Of a stretch of 64,000 nucleotides of DNA, positions 50,877 to 60,299 are shown in pieces (within the stretch, counting starts at the first letter, position 1; each line of letters begins with the position of its first letter). This DNA comes from VXYK01 sp965214565 (GTDB lineage Bacteria > Actinomycetota > Acidimicrobiia > Acidimicrobiales > Aldehydirespiratoraceae): assembly GCA_965214565.1 (NCBI GenBank), contig OZ243951.1, positions 1,426,001 to 1,490,000 of the forward strand, read 5' to 3'. A program made the translations under genes and the position numbers. The notes below the pieces were generated by a model, which saw only the letters and a list, made by a program, of their open reading frames with translations, was not told the DNA's origin and did no database searches.

Positions 50877-53213
50877 GTGGACCAGTTGCTCGACCTCGCT
50901 TGGCTTATAGTCGCATTCCCACTGGCCGGGTTCGGGTTGATCCTGCTGTTCGGACGCCGACTCGGTGAACCCGCTGCGGGCTGGCTGGGCACCGCGGCGA
51001 TGGCAGGTTCCTTCGTTGCCTCGGTACTCGTCTTTGTGGGCCTGCGCGACCTTCCCGCAGGCGACCACCGTCGGGACGAACAGACGCTGTTCGAATGGAT
51101 TCCGGTCGGTGACCGCTTCTCGGTCGATGTGGGCTTTCTGGTCGACCCGTTGTCGGTGACGATGACGTTGTTCATCACCGGTATCGGCGCGTTGATCCAC
51201 CTCTACTCGATCGGCTACATGCGCGGAGACGCCGACTTCTCGAAGTTCTTCATGTATCTGAACCTGTTCGCCTTCGCGATGTTGATGCTGGTGCTCGGCG
51301 ACAACATGCTCTTGACCTTCCTGGGCTGGGAGGGCGTGGGGGTCTGTTCCTATTTCCTGATCTCCTTCTGGTTCACCGACGAGCACAACGCATCGGCGGG
51401 CAAGAAGGCGTTCGTGACGAACCGCATCGGCGACTGGGGCTTCATGGTTGCCATGTTCGTCACCTTCACGACGCTGGGATCGATCCAGTACGTCGAGGTG
51501 TTCGCCGAGGCGGGCGCGTTGGCGGAATCGACTGCCACCGCGATCACGGTGCTGCTGCTCGTCGGCGCGGCGGGCAAGTCGGCGCAGATCCCGTTGTATG
51601 TCTGGTTGCCGGACGCAATGGCCGGTCCCACACCAGTTTCCGCGTTGATCCACGCGGCGACGATGGTCACCTCCGGGGTTTATCTGCTGACCCGGGTCAA
51701 TCCGATAATCGCCGAGTCCGCGGCGTGGGCCCCCTCGCTGATCGCTTGGGTCGGCGCCATAACTGCATTGCTGGCAGCGACCATCGCTGTGGCTCAGAAC
51801 GACATCAAGAAGGTGTTGGCGTATTCAACCATCAGCCAGCTCGGCTACATGTTCTTAGCCGTCGGCTCCGGAGCGTATGTGGCTGCGATCTTCCACATGG
51901 TCACCCACGCGTTCTTCAAGGCGCTGCTGTTCCTAGGGTCGGGGTCGGTGATCCACGGCATGGACAACGACCAGGACATGCGCCATTACGGGGGGCTTCG
52001 CAAGCTGATGCCGATCACCTCGGCCACCTTCATTGTCGGCTGGTTGGCCATCGCGGGGGTGCCGCCATTCTCGGGCTTCTGGTCAAAGGACGAGATTCTG
52101 GCGTTCGCCTGGGAGGAGAACAGGCTGCTGTGGCTCGTTGGCCTGGCCACCGCGGTGCTCACGGCCTTCTACATGAGCCGCCAAGTGTTCATGACCTTCT
52201 GCGGCCGCTACCGCTTCGCCGACGTGCGGCCAGAGGAGATCTCCGAGGCCTGGTCCACCCGTGTCGGCAACGCTTCGGTCGCTGTTGAGGGGGCCGAGGC
52301 CCAGCTCGGTTCAGCCTCCGAGGCTGTCGCCAAGGCCAACGAGAAGCTTGTGACGGCTCAAGGGAAACTCGACGTCCGCACCGCCGAGATGGCTGAGGCG
52401 GACCCCGCAGACGAGAAGGCCACCGCGAAGGCGACCAAGAACCTTGAACGAGCGGGCGGTGCGGTCGAGACTGCTCAGGCAGCGGGCGCTGCGGCGGTCG
52501 AGGCGCATGCCGAAGCTCAGCGAGCGGTTCTCGCCGCCCAGACCCAACACGAGCAGGTGGTCACAGCGGCTGCCGCGCCCCGGGCCGACGCATCGATCTT
52601 CGATGAACCCGATACGGGGGGGTTGGACGAGGCAGACCTTGGTGAAGCGGTGAGATCCCGCCGCGAATACCATCCTCACGAATCCGGGTGGATGATGACC
52701 CTGCCGCTGGTCGTTTTGGCCGTGGGCGCCGTTGTCGCAGGGGTGATGAACCTTCCGTTCAGCAGCGACCTTCACTTCCTGGGCAAGTGGCTCGAGCCGT
52801 CGCTCTACCACAACGAGGCGCATCTCAGTTCTGGCGCGGGAGCCAAATGGGCTTTGGCGGTCGTGGCCGTGATCGGAGGCGGTGCGGGTATCGCCGCGGC
52901 GGTGATGGTCTACTTGCGCGGTGCGAAGCACTGGGTGCGCCGGGTTGAACGGCCACTGTTCGCCCGCGGCTGGTTAATCGACGAGTCGCTTGCAAGGTTC
53001 ATGGGTGGGCCGGGCCGCAAGAGCTTCGATGCGCTCGTGGCGTTCGACATGCTGGTGGTGGACGGTGCAGTCAACGGCGTCGGCCGCTGGGTCCGGCAGG
53101 GCGGCAATGTGCTGCGACGGGTCCAGAGCGGGTTCGTCCGCTTCTACGCGCTGATGGTCGCGATCGGTGCGGTGGCGCTCTTCGCGTGGTTCCTGACGAG
53201 AGCGAGCTGGTGA
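50877..53213 (+). CDS. nuoL: NADH-quinone oxidoreductase subunit L with coiled-coil insertion
   Basis: Largest antiporter-like proton-pumping subunit, 778 residues against ~610-650 in most bacteria. The core is standard: FLGWEGVGVCSYFLISFWF, AGKSAQIPLYVWLPDAMAGPTPVSALIHAATMVTSGVYLL and HMVTHAFFKALLFLGSGSVIH. Most of the extra length is a soluble segment at about 462-570 (DNA 52261-52590), Ala/Glu/Lys-rich with heptad-like spacing, predicted coiled coil, between two membrane segments. GTG 50877 lies one base after nuoK; its stop overlaps nuoM. Confidence 0.93.
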   Translation: MDQLLDLAWLIVAFPLAGFGLILLFGRRLGEPAAGWLGTAAMAGSFVASVLVFVGLRDLPAGDHRRDEQTLFEWIPVGDRFSVDVGFLVDPLSVTMTLFITGIGALIHLYSIGYMRGDADFSKFFMYLNLFAFAMLMLVLGDNMLLTFLGWEGVGVCSYFLISFWFTDEHNASAGKKAFVTNRIGDWGFMVAMFVTFTTLGSIQYVEVFAEAGALAESTATAITVLLLVGAAGKSAQIPLYVWLPDAMAGPTPVSALIHAATMVTSGVYLLTRVNPIIAESAAWAPSLIAWVGAITALLAATIAVAQNDIKKVLAYSTISQLGYMFLAVGSGAYVAAIFHMVTHAFFKALLFLGSGSVIHGMDNDQDMRHYGGLRKLMPITSATFIVGWLAIAGVPPFSGFWSKDEILAFAWEENRLLWLVGLATAVLTAFYMSRQVFMTFCGRYRFADVRPEEISEAWSTRVGNASVAVEGAEAQLGSASEAVAKANEKLVTAQGKLDVRTAEMAEADPADEKATAKATKNLERAGGAVETAQAAGAAAVEAHAEAQRAVLAAQTQHEQVVTAAAAPRADASIFDEPDTGGLDEADLGEAVRSRREYHPHESGWMMTLPLVVLAVGAVVAGVMNLPFSSDLHFLGKWLEPSLYHNEAHLSSGAGAKWALAVVAVIGGGAGIAAAVMVYLRGAKHWVRRVERPLFARGWLIDESLARFMGGPGRKSFDALVAFDMLVVDGAVNGVGRWVRQGGNVLRRVQSGFVRFYALMVAIGAVALFAWFLTRASW

Positions 53214-54841
53214 TGGGGTCTCTTCTTGCCGGCATGTTGGCTGCTGAAACGGGTTCGGCCGCGACCAGTTTCCCGGTGCTCAGCGCCCTGGTGGTCACCC
53301 CGGTGATCGGCGCTCTGGTGCTGGTGCTGCTGCCTAACAACCGTCCCGAGCATTTCAAGCAGGTCGCCTTCCTGTTCAGCGCCGTGGTCGGCGCCATGTC
53401 GGTGTGGGTGCTCACCGACTTCAGCACGGCGCAAGCGGCCGAGTTCCAGTTGCACGAGAAGCACACCTGGATCGAGTCTCTGGGGGTCTCCTGGTCGCTG
53501 GGGGTCGACGGGATCTCGCTGTGGCTGGTGGTGTTGACTGGGCTGATCTTCCCGTTGACCATCGTCGGCGTCGACGCGGAACACGGCCCCAAGGCGTACT
53601 ACTCGTGGCTGTTGATCCTCGAGGCCGGGTGCATGGGGGTCTTCTTGGCCCTCGACCTCTTCGCCTTCTTCACGTTCTTCGAAATCGTGCTGGTGCCGAT
53701 GTACTTCCTCATCGGCAGGTGGGGCCACGGCGAACGGGCCTATGCGGCCACCAAGTTCTTCATCTTCACGATGTTCGGATCGGCGTTGATGTTGGTGGGG
53801 ATCCTGTCGTTGGCGTTCCTGAACCAAGCCGAGACCGGCGTGCTCACCTTCGACCTAGTTGAACTGGCGGACTCCCAGTCGATCGCCACCAACACGGCGC
53901 GCTGGATCTTCCTGTCGTTCGCGTTGGCGTTCGCGGTGAAGGTGCCGCTGTTCCCGTTCCATACCTGGCTGCCCGATGCCCACACCAACGCCCCGACAGC
54001 TGGTTCGGTGATCCTTGCCGCGGTGATGCTGAAGCTCGGGACCTACGGTTTCCTGCGTTTCGGGATCTACCTGTTCCCCGAAGCAGCGGTTTGGTTCGCT
54101 CCGTACCTGGTTGCTCTGGGCACGATCGGCATCATCTACGGGGCGATTGCGGCGACGATGCAGCGTGACCTGAAACGCCTGGTCGCCTATTCGTCGGTGG
54201 CCCATCTCGGTTTCATCATGATCGGCTCGTTCGCGTTGAACACCGAGGGCCTGGTCGGCGGCCTGCTGCAGATGGTCAACCACGGCCTGTCGACGGGTGC
54301 GCTGTTCCTGTTGGTGGCGATGATCTACGACCGACGCCACACACGCATGATCTCTGAGTTGGGCGGCCTTCAGAAGCCGGCGCCGCTACTGGCCGGAGTC
54401 TTCATTCTGGTGACGTTGTCCTCGCTGGGCCTTCCGGGACTCAACGGGTTCGTCGGAGAGTTCCTGACCCTGCTCGGGGCGTATGCGGCCCACCGCTGGT
54501 GGGCGGTGGTCGCCGCGACCGGCGTGATCATCGCGGCCCTCTATCTTCTGTGGGCCTACCAGCGGGTGTTCCACGGGCCAGCGGAGGGCGCCAACGCCGA
54601 GATCAGCGATCTGAAGTTGCGTGAGGGGCTGCTGCTGGCACCGTTCGTGGTCGGCATCGTCTTCATGGGCGTGTACCCCAAGCCGGTCATCGACCGGATG
54701 GAGCCAGCTGTCGATGCGCTCATCGAGCATGTCGAGTTCCATGTCGAGGACTTCACCGAACCGGTGGGAGACATGAATCTGCTGGGCGGGTCCGAGGCTG
54801 ACGAGCACGACGGTCCCTCTGAGAGCGGGGACGGTCACTGA
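53213..54841 (+). CDS. nuoM: NADH-quinone oxidoreductase subunit M
   Basis: Antiporter-like subunit of 542 residues and about fourteen spans. Conserved stretches: FFEIVLVPMYFLIGRWG with the functional Glu, AVKVPLFPFHTWLPDAHTNAPTAGSVILAAVMLKLGTYGFLRF, and RDLKRLVAYSSVAHLGFIMIG. The frame starts further upstream (53186), but ATG 53213 overlapping the nuoL stop (TGATG) gives the usual N-terminus. The His/Asp/Glu-rich tail overlaps nuoN by one base. Confidence 0.94.
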   Translation: MGSLLAGMLAAETGSAATSFPVLSALVVTPVIGALVLVLLPNNRPEHFKQVAFLFSAVVGAMSVWVLTDFSTAQAAEFQLHEKHTWIESLGVSWSLGVDGISLWLVVLTGLIFPLTIVGVDAEHGPKAYYSWLLILEAGCMGVFLALDLFAFFTFFEIVLVPMYFLIGRWGHGERAYAATKFFIFTMFGSALMLVGILSLAFLNQAETGVLTFDLVELADSQSIATNTARWIFLSFALAFAVKVPLFPFHTWLPDAHTNAPTAGSVILAAVMLKLGTYGFLRFGIYLFPEAAVWFAPYLVALGTIGIIYGAIAATMQRDLKRLVAYSSVAHLGFIMIGSFALNTEGLVGGLLQMVNHGLSTGALFLLVAMIYDRRHTRMISELGGLQKPAPLLAGVFILVTLSSLGLPGLNGFVGEFLTLLGAYAAHRWWAVVAATGVIIAALYLLWAYQRVFHGPAEGANAEISDLKLREGLLLAPFVVGIVFMGVYPKPVIDRMEPAVDALIEHVEFHVEDFTEPVGDMNLLGGSEADEHDGPSESGDGH

Positions 54842-56604
54842 TGCCCGCTCAGACAGTTGCCCAGATCGCCCCCCCGGTGACACCGCCGGAGTATTCGCTG
54901 GTCGGGTTGAGCCCGTTGATCGTGTTGGCGCTCGGGGCGTTGGTGCTCATCATGTTCCGTTCGGTCATGAAACGGTTGCCGGAACCGGTCGAGCGTGTTG
55001 CGACTGTCGCGGTCGGCCCTGTGACGGTCGCGGTCGCCTGGGTCGTTGCCGGTGTGGTCGGCAACGCGATGCCTCTGGCCGGCCTGCGCTCCGATATCGG
55101 AGTGCCGGCGTTCGTGCTGCTCGGTGCGGTGGTACTCGTGGTTGCAGGCCTCCTGGTAAGCACGATGCGGGTCAGGTTCGACGCGATCTTCACAACCGGT
55201 ACAGCCCTGGTTGCGCTCGCTGCGCTCGCTGAGTTGTGGCAGGACCATTACCGAGCAGTGTGGCCGTCGATAGAAGGCATCGGTGACAGGCCGGTGGGTC
55301 TTGTCGGCAACCCGGTGGGAGCCATCGGCGACCAGTTCTCCTTCGACGGGTTCACCCTGGTGGTTGCAGGGGTGATCGTGTCGGCGGTGGCCTTGTGTGC
55401 GCTGCTGCTCGACGAGTACCTGCGTCGTGAGGGCATCGACGGCCCCGAGATTTATGTGCTGATGATGTTGTCGGCAGCCGGCGGCGTGGTGATGGCCGGG
55501 GCCGGTGATCTGATCGTCCTGTTCCTCGGTCTGGAGACGCTGTCGATCCCGGTCTATGTCATGGCCGCTTCGCATGTTCGTCGCAACGAGTCGCTGGAAG
55601 CCGGTTTGAAGTACTTCGTGCTCGGGGCGTTCTCGTCTGCCTTCCTGTTGTACGGGATGGCCTTGGTCTACGGCGCGACCGGTTCTTTGAACCTTGGTGA
55701 GATCCAGTCCTACCTCGCGAGGTTCGTGATTCTTGACGACGCCATGCTGTTGGCGGGTCTGGCGATGCTGCTGGTCGGGCTCGGCTTCAAGGTCGCCGCG
55801 GTTCCCTTCCATGCCTGGACACCCGACGTGTATCAGGGCGCTCCCACACCGGTCGTGGCGTTCATGGCCTCTGCGGTCAAGGTTGCGGCGTTCGCGGCGT
55901 TGGTGCGTGTGTTCGTGGTGACTTTCGCCCCGTACCGGCTCTACTGGCAGCCGGCGGTTCTTGGGTTGGCAGTGTTGACGCTGTTGGTCGGAGCAGTGCT
56001 GGCGATCGTGCAACGCGACGTGAAACGCATGCTGGCCTACTCCTCAATCTCCCACGCCGGGTTCATTCTGGTGGGGGTGCACGCTGCCACGCATCGGGGC
56101 ACCGCAGCGGTGCTCTTCTACCTGGCGGCCTACGCCTTCATGGTGATCGGCACCTTCGGTGTTCTCACGGTCGTTTCAGGCAGGGGCGACCGCAGGACCA
56201 GCCTCGACGACCTCGATGGACTGGGTGCCCGCCGCCCGGTTCTGGCGTTGGTTCTGACGATCTTCCTGCTGGCTCAGGCGGGCGTGCCGTTGACCACGGG
56301 TTTCGTGGCGAAGTTCGAGGTCATCGGCGCGGCGGTCGAAGCACGGTCGTTCTGGCTGGCAGTGGTCGCCATGGTCTCGGCGGTGGTGTCGGCGTTCCTC
56401 TACCTGCGCATCGTGCTCTCGGTGTATTTGGGTTCGCCTGCTGAAGACTCCGATACTTCCGATGAGGGACCGACTGATCGGGTCCACCCCGCGGCCGGAC
56501 TCGCTATCGGTGTCGCCCTGGCTGTCACCGTTGGTTTCGGCCTCTTCCCCGGCCCCATCGACAAGTTGACCCTCGAAGCCATCCCCCAACTCTTCGCCAT
56601 CTGA
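54841..56604 (+). CDS. nuoN: NADH-quinone oxidoreductase subunit N
   Basis: Antiporter-like subunit of 587 residues, last of the nuo operon. It has FLGLETLSIPVYVMAA, KVAAVPFHAWTPDVYQGAPTPVVAFMASAVKVAAFAALVR, and RDVKRMLAYSSISHAGFILVG, with the conserved lysines of the half-channels. About fourteen spans are predicted. A strong hairpin begins 18 bases after its stop. Confidence 0.94.
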   Translation: MPAQTVAQIAPPVTPPEYSLVGLSPLIVLALGALVLIMFRSVMKRLPEPVERVATVAVGPVTVAVAWVVAGVVGNAMPLAGLRSDIGVPAFVLLGAVVLVVAGLLVSTMRVRFDAIFTTGTALVALAALAELWQDHYRAVWPSIEGIGDRPVGLVGNPVGAIGDQFSFDGFTLVVAGVIVSAVALCALLLDEYLRREGIDGPEIYVLMMLSAAGGVVMAGAGDLIVLFLGLETLSIPVYVMAASHVRRNESLEAGLKYFVLGAFSSAFLLYGMALVYGATGSLNLGEIQSYLARFVILDDAMLLAGLAMLLVGLGFKVAAVPFHAWTPDVYQGAPTPVVAFMASAVKVAAFAALVRVFVVTFAPYRLYWQPAVLGLAVLTLLVGAVLAIVQRDVKRMLAYSSISHAGFILVGVHAATHRGTAAVLFYLAAYAFMVIGTFGVLTVVSGRGDRRTSLDDLDGLGARRPVLALVLTIFLLAQAGVPLTTGFVAKFEVIGAAVEARSFWLAVVAMVSAVVSAFLYLRIVLSVYLGSPAEDSDTSDEGPTDRVHPAAGLAIGVALAVTVGFGLFPGPIDKLTLEAIPQLFAI

Positions 56605-56621
56605 CCAGCGCGGAACATGCG

Positions 56622-56652
56622 GGCTGATTCAAAATCATATTTTGAATCAGCC
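56622..56652 (+). terminator. 14-bp-stem hairpin ending the nuo operon
   Basis: Perfect inverted repeat with 14-base arms, GGCTGATTCAAAAT (56622-56635) and ATTTTGAATCAGCC (56639-56652), and a three-base loop (CAT). It lies 18 bases after the nuoN stop. The upper stem is A/T-rich, so it is not a classic terminator with T-run, but position and strength fit transcription end of the 22-kb run. Confidence 0.6.
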
Positions 56653-56708
56653 GCATTGCAGGTGGTGGCAGATGCCGTTGTCGCTGAGCCACGGACGGTT
56701 GACAGCTG

Positions 56709-56726
56709 TGATATCTATAGATATCA
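56709..56726. promoter_or_regulatory. palindromic operator of the toxin-antitoxin pair
   Basis: Perfect 18-base palindrome TGATATCTATAGATATCA, ending 7 bases before the antitoxin ATG. A -10-like TATCAT (56722-56727) overlaps its right half and lies 6 bases from the start codon. A ribbon-helix-helix antitoxin bound here would cover the promoter, which is the normal autorepression of VapBC operons. Confidence 0.75.
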
Positions 56727-56733
56727 TCTGTCC

Positions 56734-56955
56734 ATGACCGATATCTTGATTCGAGGCGTTCCCGAGGACGTGGTTTCCGAGATTGATGCCAAGGCAGCGA
56801 ATGCAGGGATCTCACGAGCCGAATACTTGCGACGAGTACTGCTGCGGGAACAGACCAACACGTCTGACGCGGTGACGCTCGAATCCTTGGAGCGAATTGC
56901 GGAGATGTGCAGCGACCTGAGGCGGCCTGAGGTGATGGCCGATGCCTGGTCGTGA
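56734..56955 (+). CDS. vapB: VapB-type ribbon-helix-helix antitoxin
   Basis: A 73-residue antitoxin. Its N-terminal part DILIRGVPEDVVSEIDAKAANAGISRAEYLRRVLLRE has the strand-helix-helix pattern of FitA/VapB DNA-binding domains; the rest would wrap the toxin. ATG 56734 is fixed by the leaderless TATCAT 6 bases upstream; the open frame before it (to 56617) runs through the terminator hairpin and is not coding. It overlaps the toxin gene by four bases (GTGA). Confidence 0.85.
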   Translation: MTDILIRGVPEDVVSEIDAKAANAGISRAEYLRRVLLREQTNTSDAVTLESLERIAEMCSDLRRPEVMADAWS

Positions 56956-57368
56956 CCACATGGCTGGTAGACAAGTCTGCTCTGGCGCGACTGGTACTGA
57001 GCCCGGATGCCGAGAAATGGGCTCTGAACATCCAGCGTGGTCGAGTACGGGTGACCACGGTAACTCTTCTTGAGGTCGGATTCTCCGCGCGATCTGCGAC
57101 TGATCATCGTGCCACGCTCACCGAATCACCGATCACGCAGATGCCTGTTGAGTATCTGACGCCGAAAATTGAGGCCCGGGCCCTGGAAGTGCAGTCGGCG
57201 TTGGCGGACAGGGGTCACCACCGAGCCCCGTCGATTCCCGACCTGCTGATCGCGGCCACGGCGGAACTGGCGCAACTCACCGTTCTCCATGTCGACAAAG
57301 ACTTCGACCTGATCGCACAGGTCACAGGCCAACCAATGGAGACTCTCAAGATATCGGGTGACACGTAG
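56952..57368 (+). CDS. vapC: VapC-type PIN-domain ribonuclease toxin
   Basis: A 138-residue PIN-domain endoribonuclease. Acidic metal ligands are visible in WLVDKSALARL (Asp7), VTLLEVGFSAR (Glu), SIPDLLIAATAEL (Asp) and LHVDKDFDLIA (Asp), the four positions expected. GTG 56952 overlaps the antitoxin. The pair is not linked to any mobile element here; it lies between the nuo operon and the SLH-protein gene. Confidence 0.9.
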   Translation: MTTWLVDKSALARLVLSPDAEKWALNIQRGRVRVTTVTLLEVGFSARSATDHRATLTESPITQMPVEYLTPKIEARALEVQSALADRGHHRAPSIPDLLIAATAELAQLTVLHVDKDFDLIAQVTGQPMETLKISGDT

Positions 57369-57423
57369 AAAATCCGCCTCCGCTCGATGCGAGATGCCGC
57401 ATGACCAAAGAGGCCACTCTGCT

Positions 57424-60114
57424 TCAAACGAGTGAACCGCCGGGTAACGCGACGTTGTTCCGGCAGTTGTGCTCGGCTTCGTCCAGTCCCGTGACGTTGA
57501 TTTCCATGCCTGGGCCGTCGTCGCCGTCCACCCAGAGGACCAGCTTCGTCGCGTCGTGGATCTGATTCAGGAACGCCGCGCTGTCGCCGGGTGAGAACTT
57601 GAAGAGTTCTGTGGAGTATGAAGGCGTGCCCGCTTTCTTTACTTCAAACCAGGTATCGGACTGTAGCGGCCCGTCATCAATACGATACTCAACCAAGGTT
57701 TGACTGAAGACTGCGTCGAGGGCAAGTACGTAGAGTTCAGACTCCGTAATGATCTCTTCCGCGCGGTACGACTGATCGGATGTGGATACCCACACGAACG
57801 GGGCAGGGCTGCGTTGTGTGCAAACCAGCCAAAGACCTTTCGTGCCGGTGGTGGTAGCTGCATACACCATCTGCCATTCGTCGGTCTTGGGAGACACCGA
57901 ACCGAATGAGTCCCACGCGTTGCTGACATCAGCAGGCGGAGCTGTGGGCTGGTCGACGATCCAATCCCAGCCGCATTCCGCGGTAACAGCGCGAAGCGCT
58001 CCCCCCAACCCGTAGGTGTCGAACAGGAACCTTCCGAACTCTTCACCGTTGTAGCTTTCGACGATCATGAACAGTTCGCCTGGGGTGGTGGCAGAGCGCA
58101 CGAAACCTTCGTTGAGGTTGTACGGCAGAAACGCGGACTCGTTGGTAGTGGACTCGCGCCACAGAGTGACGACGGCGTGTTGATCGAAATATGATGAGCG
58201 GCGTTGCTGCTCCCAACCGGCCCATCCGTACGGGAAAACTACGTACGTGACGGGTATCCGGTTGTCGAGCCGGTACTGCCCCGCAAGATGGCCCGCTTCG
58301 ATCCAAAGGAAGATGTCTACGTCGCCGTTGTGGCTGCAAACGGCGGTCAGCGACGGCACTGTGTTGTCATAGGGGTGGCCTCTGTTGTGCCATGCGGCCT
58401 CGACGTAAACGACGTATTCGTTGTTGTCGTTACGGAACTCGTTCCATGGAGGCGGGGGGCCGCCGCACTCGTCGACAACCGCCTGAATGTGCGGACCTGC
58501 GCCGCTCAGGCCGAAATTGAACGCTCCGAACTCAGTGGCGTCGAACTGCTCGACACCCAGATACACAATGTCATGCGTGAGCGCCGACTGGACGAACCGG
58601 TCGATCAACGCGGACGGCATGAACGCCCCTTTGTTGTCTCCTGCCTCGAACCATTGTCCGTGGACTATGTTGTCTTCGTCGTACGCGTCCTGGGTCTCAT
58701 CGTCCCAGTCCGAATATTCGCTGGGATAGAACTCGTGAGAAACAGAGATTCGGTCTCGCCCGCCAGCCAGGTACCCCGAACCGAAACTCAAATACACGTC
58801 GAGCACGGATTCACTGCTGCATCGAACCACTAAGGCTGCCCAGTCGTCTTCGTACGGAGATTCCCTGGTGTGCCAGTGAGCGTCAACGTATGCATAGAGA
58901 TCTCCGTTGCTTCCCCGGCTAGATGTCCACTCGTAGGTATTGGATGCCTCACCTGATGACTCCGGCGCTGTTCCGCACACACCCGCAGCAGCTATCCTCG
59001 CGTAACGAGAGTACAGGTAGTCAGCGACGCACCGGAACAGGTCGTTGTGGACACATGTCTGGTACTCGTCGTTAGTAGACGCCGAGGTACAGCCTGTTAT
59101 CGTCGGGTGTCCGCTGATGAGAGCGTGTGCTACTTCATGAAGCAGCGTGTCGTTGAACGCGTCAAGACGGCGGATGTTGTGTTCTGCATGCTGGTAGCAG
59201 CCGATGACGATGCCTGTTTTGGTTGCTGTAGCGCACGATGTCCCAGCGGGAACCAACTCGCTAGTTGGTGGGCGCGATGCCTTGCCCCCGACGTGTACGT
59301 CGTCCCAAATCTGTTGGATGAGCGCCCGAGCTTCGTCGTCTGACAATGCGTAGTGGTATGTGGGGTTCTCTCTGAAATCGAACCACGCGCACCTTTCCCA
59401 CTGATAGATGCCTTTCGGTACCTCCGATGCGCAACCTCCGTCGGGGGCTTCGGTCGGTACCGTGATCGTGGTCACCCCAGCAGCATCAGACCGGTTGCTG
59501 TAGCGGTACAAGAACGTGATTAGCTGAGCGCGCGTCAACCCGGTATCTGGCGAGAACGTTGTTGGTGAGGTTCCCTGACTGATACCCGTAGTCGCGAGCC
59601 AAGCCACCGGTGTTTGTTGCCAACCAGCCGTCACGTCAGTGAAGGCATGAGGTTGAGCAGTCGGTTTGCCCGCTAAGCGCCACAAAAACGCGGCCATCTG
59701 CCCGCGCGTCAAGCCGTTGCTCGGCGAGAACGTCGTGGGAGAAGTCCCGGTTGTGATACCTGCGTGGAGTAGCCAAGTCACTGCATCTGATTGCTTGGTG
59801 CCCACATCGGTGAAAGCGTGAGAAGCGGGCGCTGTTGGCTGCCCATTCATACGCCACAGCCATGTAGCAGCCTCTCCGCGTGTTGCAGGACGATCAGGCT
59901 GAAACCGGTCACCAAGGATGCCGGTGATGTTGTTCTGCACAGACCAAGCAACAGGATCGGCGTAGTATGTGTTCGGATCAACGTCAACGAAGCCAGCAAC
60001 TGTGGCACCAGCGGGTGTAGGCGTAAACACGACACCCGACCCGACGAGAAGAACCATCGTTAGCGCTGTGGTGAATCCACGGAACAGCCGCGTGACACGC
60101 CGTTCTGAAGGCAC
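57424..60114 (-). CDS. secreted SLH-domain protein with HExxH motif and repeated beta domains
   Basis: An 896-residue exported protein. Signal peptide to about residue 38 (hydrophobic TALTMVLLVGSGVVF, then TPAGA); three S-layer-homology domains at about 40-94, 100-152 and 157-205, each ending TRG(E/Q/A)-type motifs; then a linker and a possible zinc peptidase core with TLLHEVAHALISGHP (about 323-337) and nearby Cys pairs; then three related domains starting near 404, 565 and 743 (DLYAYVDAHW, EYVVYVEAAWH, EWQMVYAAT). The SLH domains should bind it to the cell wall. GTG 60114 is chosen because TACACT (60122-60127, this strand) lies 7 bases upstream. Substrate unknown. Confidence 0.8.
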   Translation of the reverse strand: MPSERRVTRLFRGFTTALTMVLLVGSGVVFTPTPAGATVAGFVDVDPNTYYADPVAWSVQNNITGILGDRFQPDRPATRGEAATWLWRMNGQPTAPASHAFTDVGTKQSDAVTWLLHAGITTGTSPTTFSPSNGLTRGQMAAFLWRLAGKPTAQPHAFTDVTAGWQQTPVAWLATTGISQGTSPTTFSPDTGLTRAQLITFLYRYSNRSDAAGVTTITVPTEAPDGGCASEVPKGIYQWERCAWFDFRENPTYHYALSDDEARALIQQIWDDVHVGGKASRPPTSELVPAGTSCATATKTGIVIGCYQHAEHNIRRLDAFNDTLLHEVAHALISGHPTITGCTSASTNDEYQTCVHNDLFRCVADYLYSRYARIAAAGVCGTAPESSGEASNTYEWTSSRGSNGDLYAYVDAHWHTRESPYEDDWAALVVRCSSESVLDVYLSFGSGYLAGGRDRISVSHEFYPSEYSDWDDETQDAYDEDNIVHGQWFEAGDNKGAFMPSALIDRFVQSALTHDIVYLGVEQFDATEFGAFNFGLSGAGPHIQAVVDECGGPPPPWNEFRNDNNEYVVYVEAAWHNRGHPYDNTVPSLTAVCSHNGDVDIFLWIEAGHLAGQYRLDNRIPVTYVVFPYGWAGWEQQRRSSYFDQHAVVTLWRESTTNESAFLPYNLNEGFVRSATTPGELFMIVESYNGEEFGRFLFDTYGLGGALRAVTAECGWDWIVDQPTAPPADVSNAWDSFGSVSPKTDEWQMVYAATTTGTKGLWLVCTQRSPAPFVWVSTSDQSYRAEEIITESELYVLALDAVFSQTLVEYRIDDGPLQSDTWFEVKKAGTPSYSTELFKFSPGDSAAFLNQIHDATKLVLWVDGDDGPGMEINVTGLDEAEHNCRNNVALPGGSLV

Positions 60115-60299
60115 CTCCGAGAGTGTATCCCGATCCTTTTCGATCTATCCAACCCGACACTCACAACTCTCGTGGCGCTTGCTGAAGCCATGCCAATGGA
60201 GTTGTCCGGCGAGCCTCAGGGATTGACCCAGGCTATTTGAGCACCTCCCACGGGGCGGTGGTTTGCCAGTTGTGGGCCAAAAGTGTTGTACTGCACGGC

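Noticed and set aside
54835..56013. 392-codon minus-strand frame opposite nuoN
   Set aside because: His/Arg/Gln-rich shadow of nuoN.
56617..56733. Extended antitoxin frame starting at 56617
   Set aside because: It would run through the nuo terminator hairpin and the palindromic operator; the homologous part begins at 56734.
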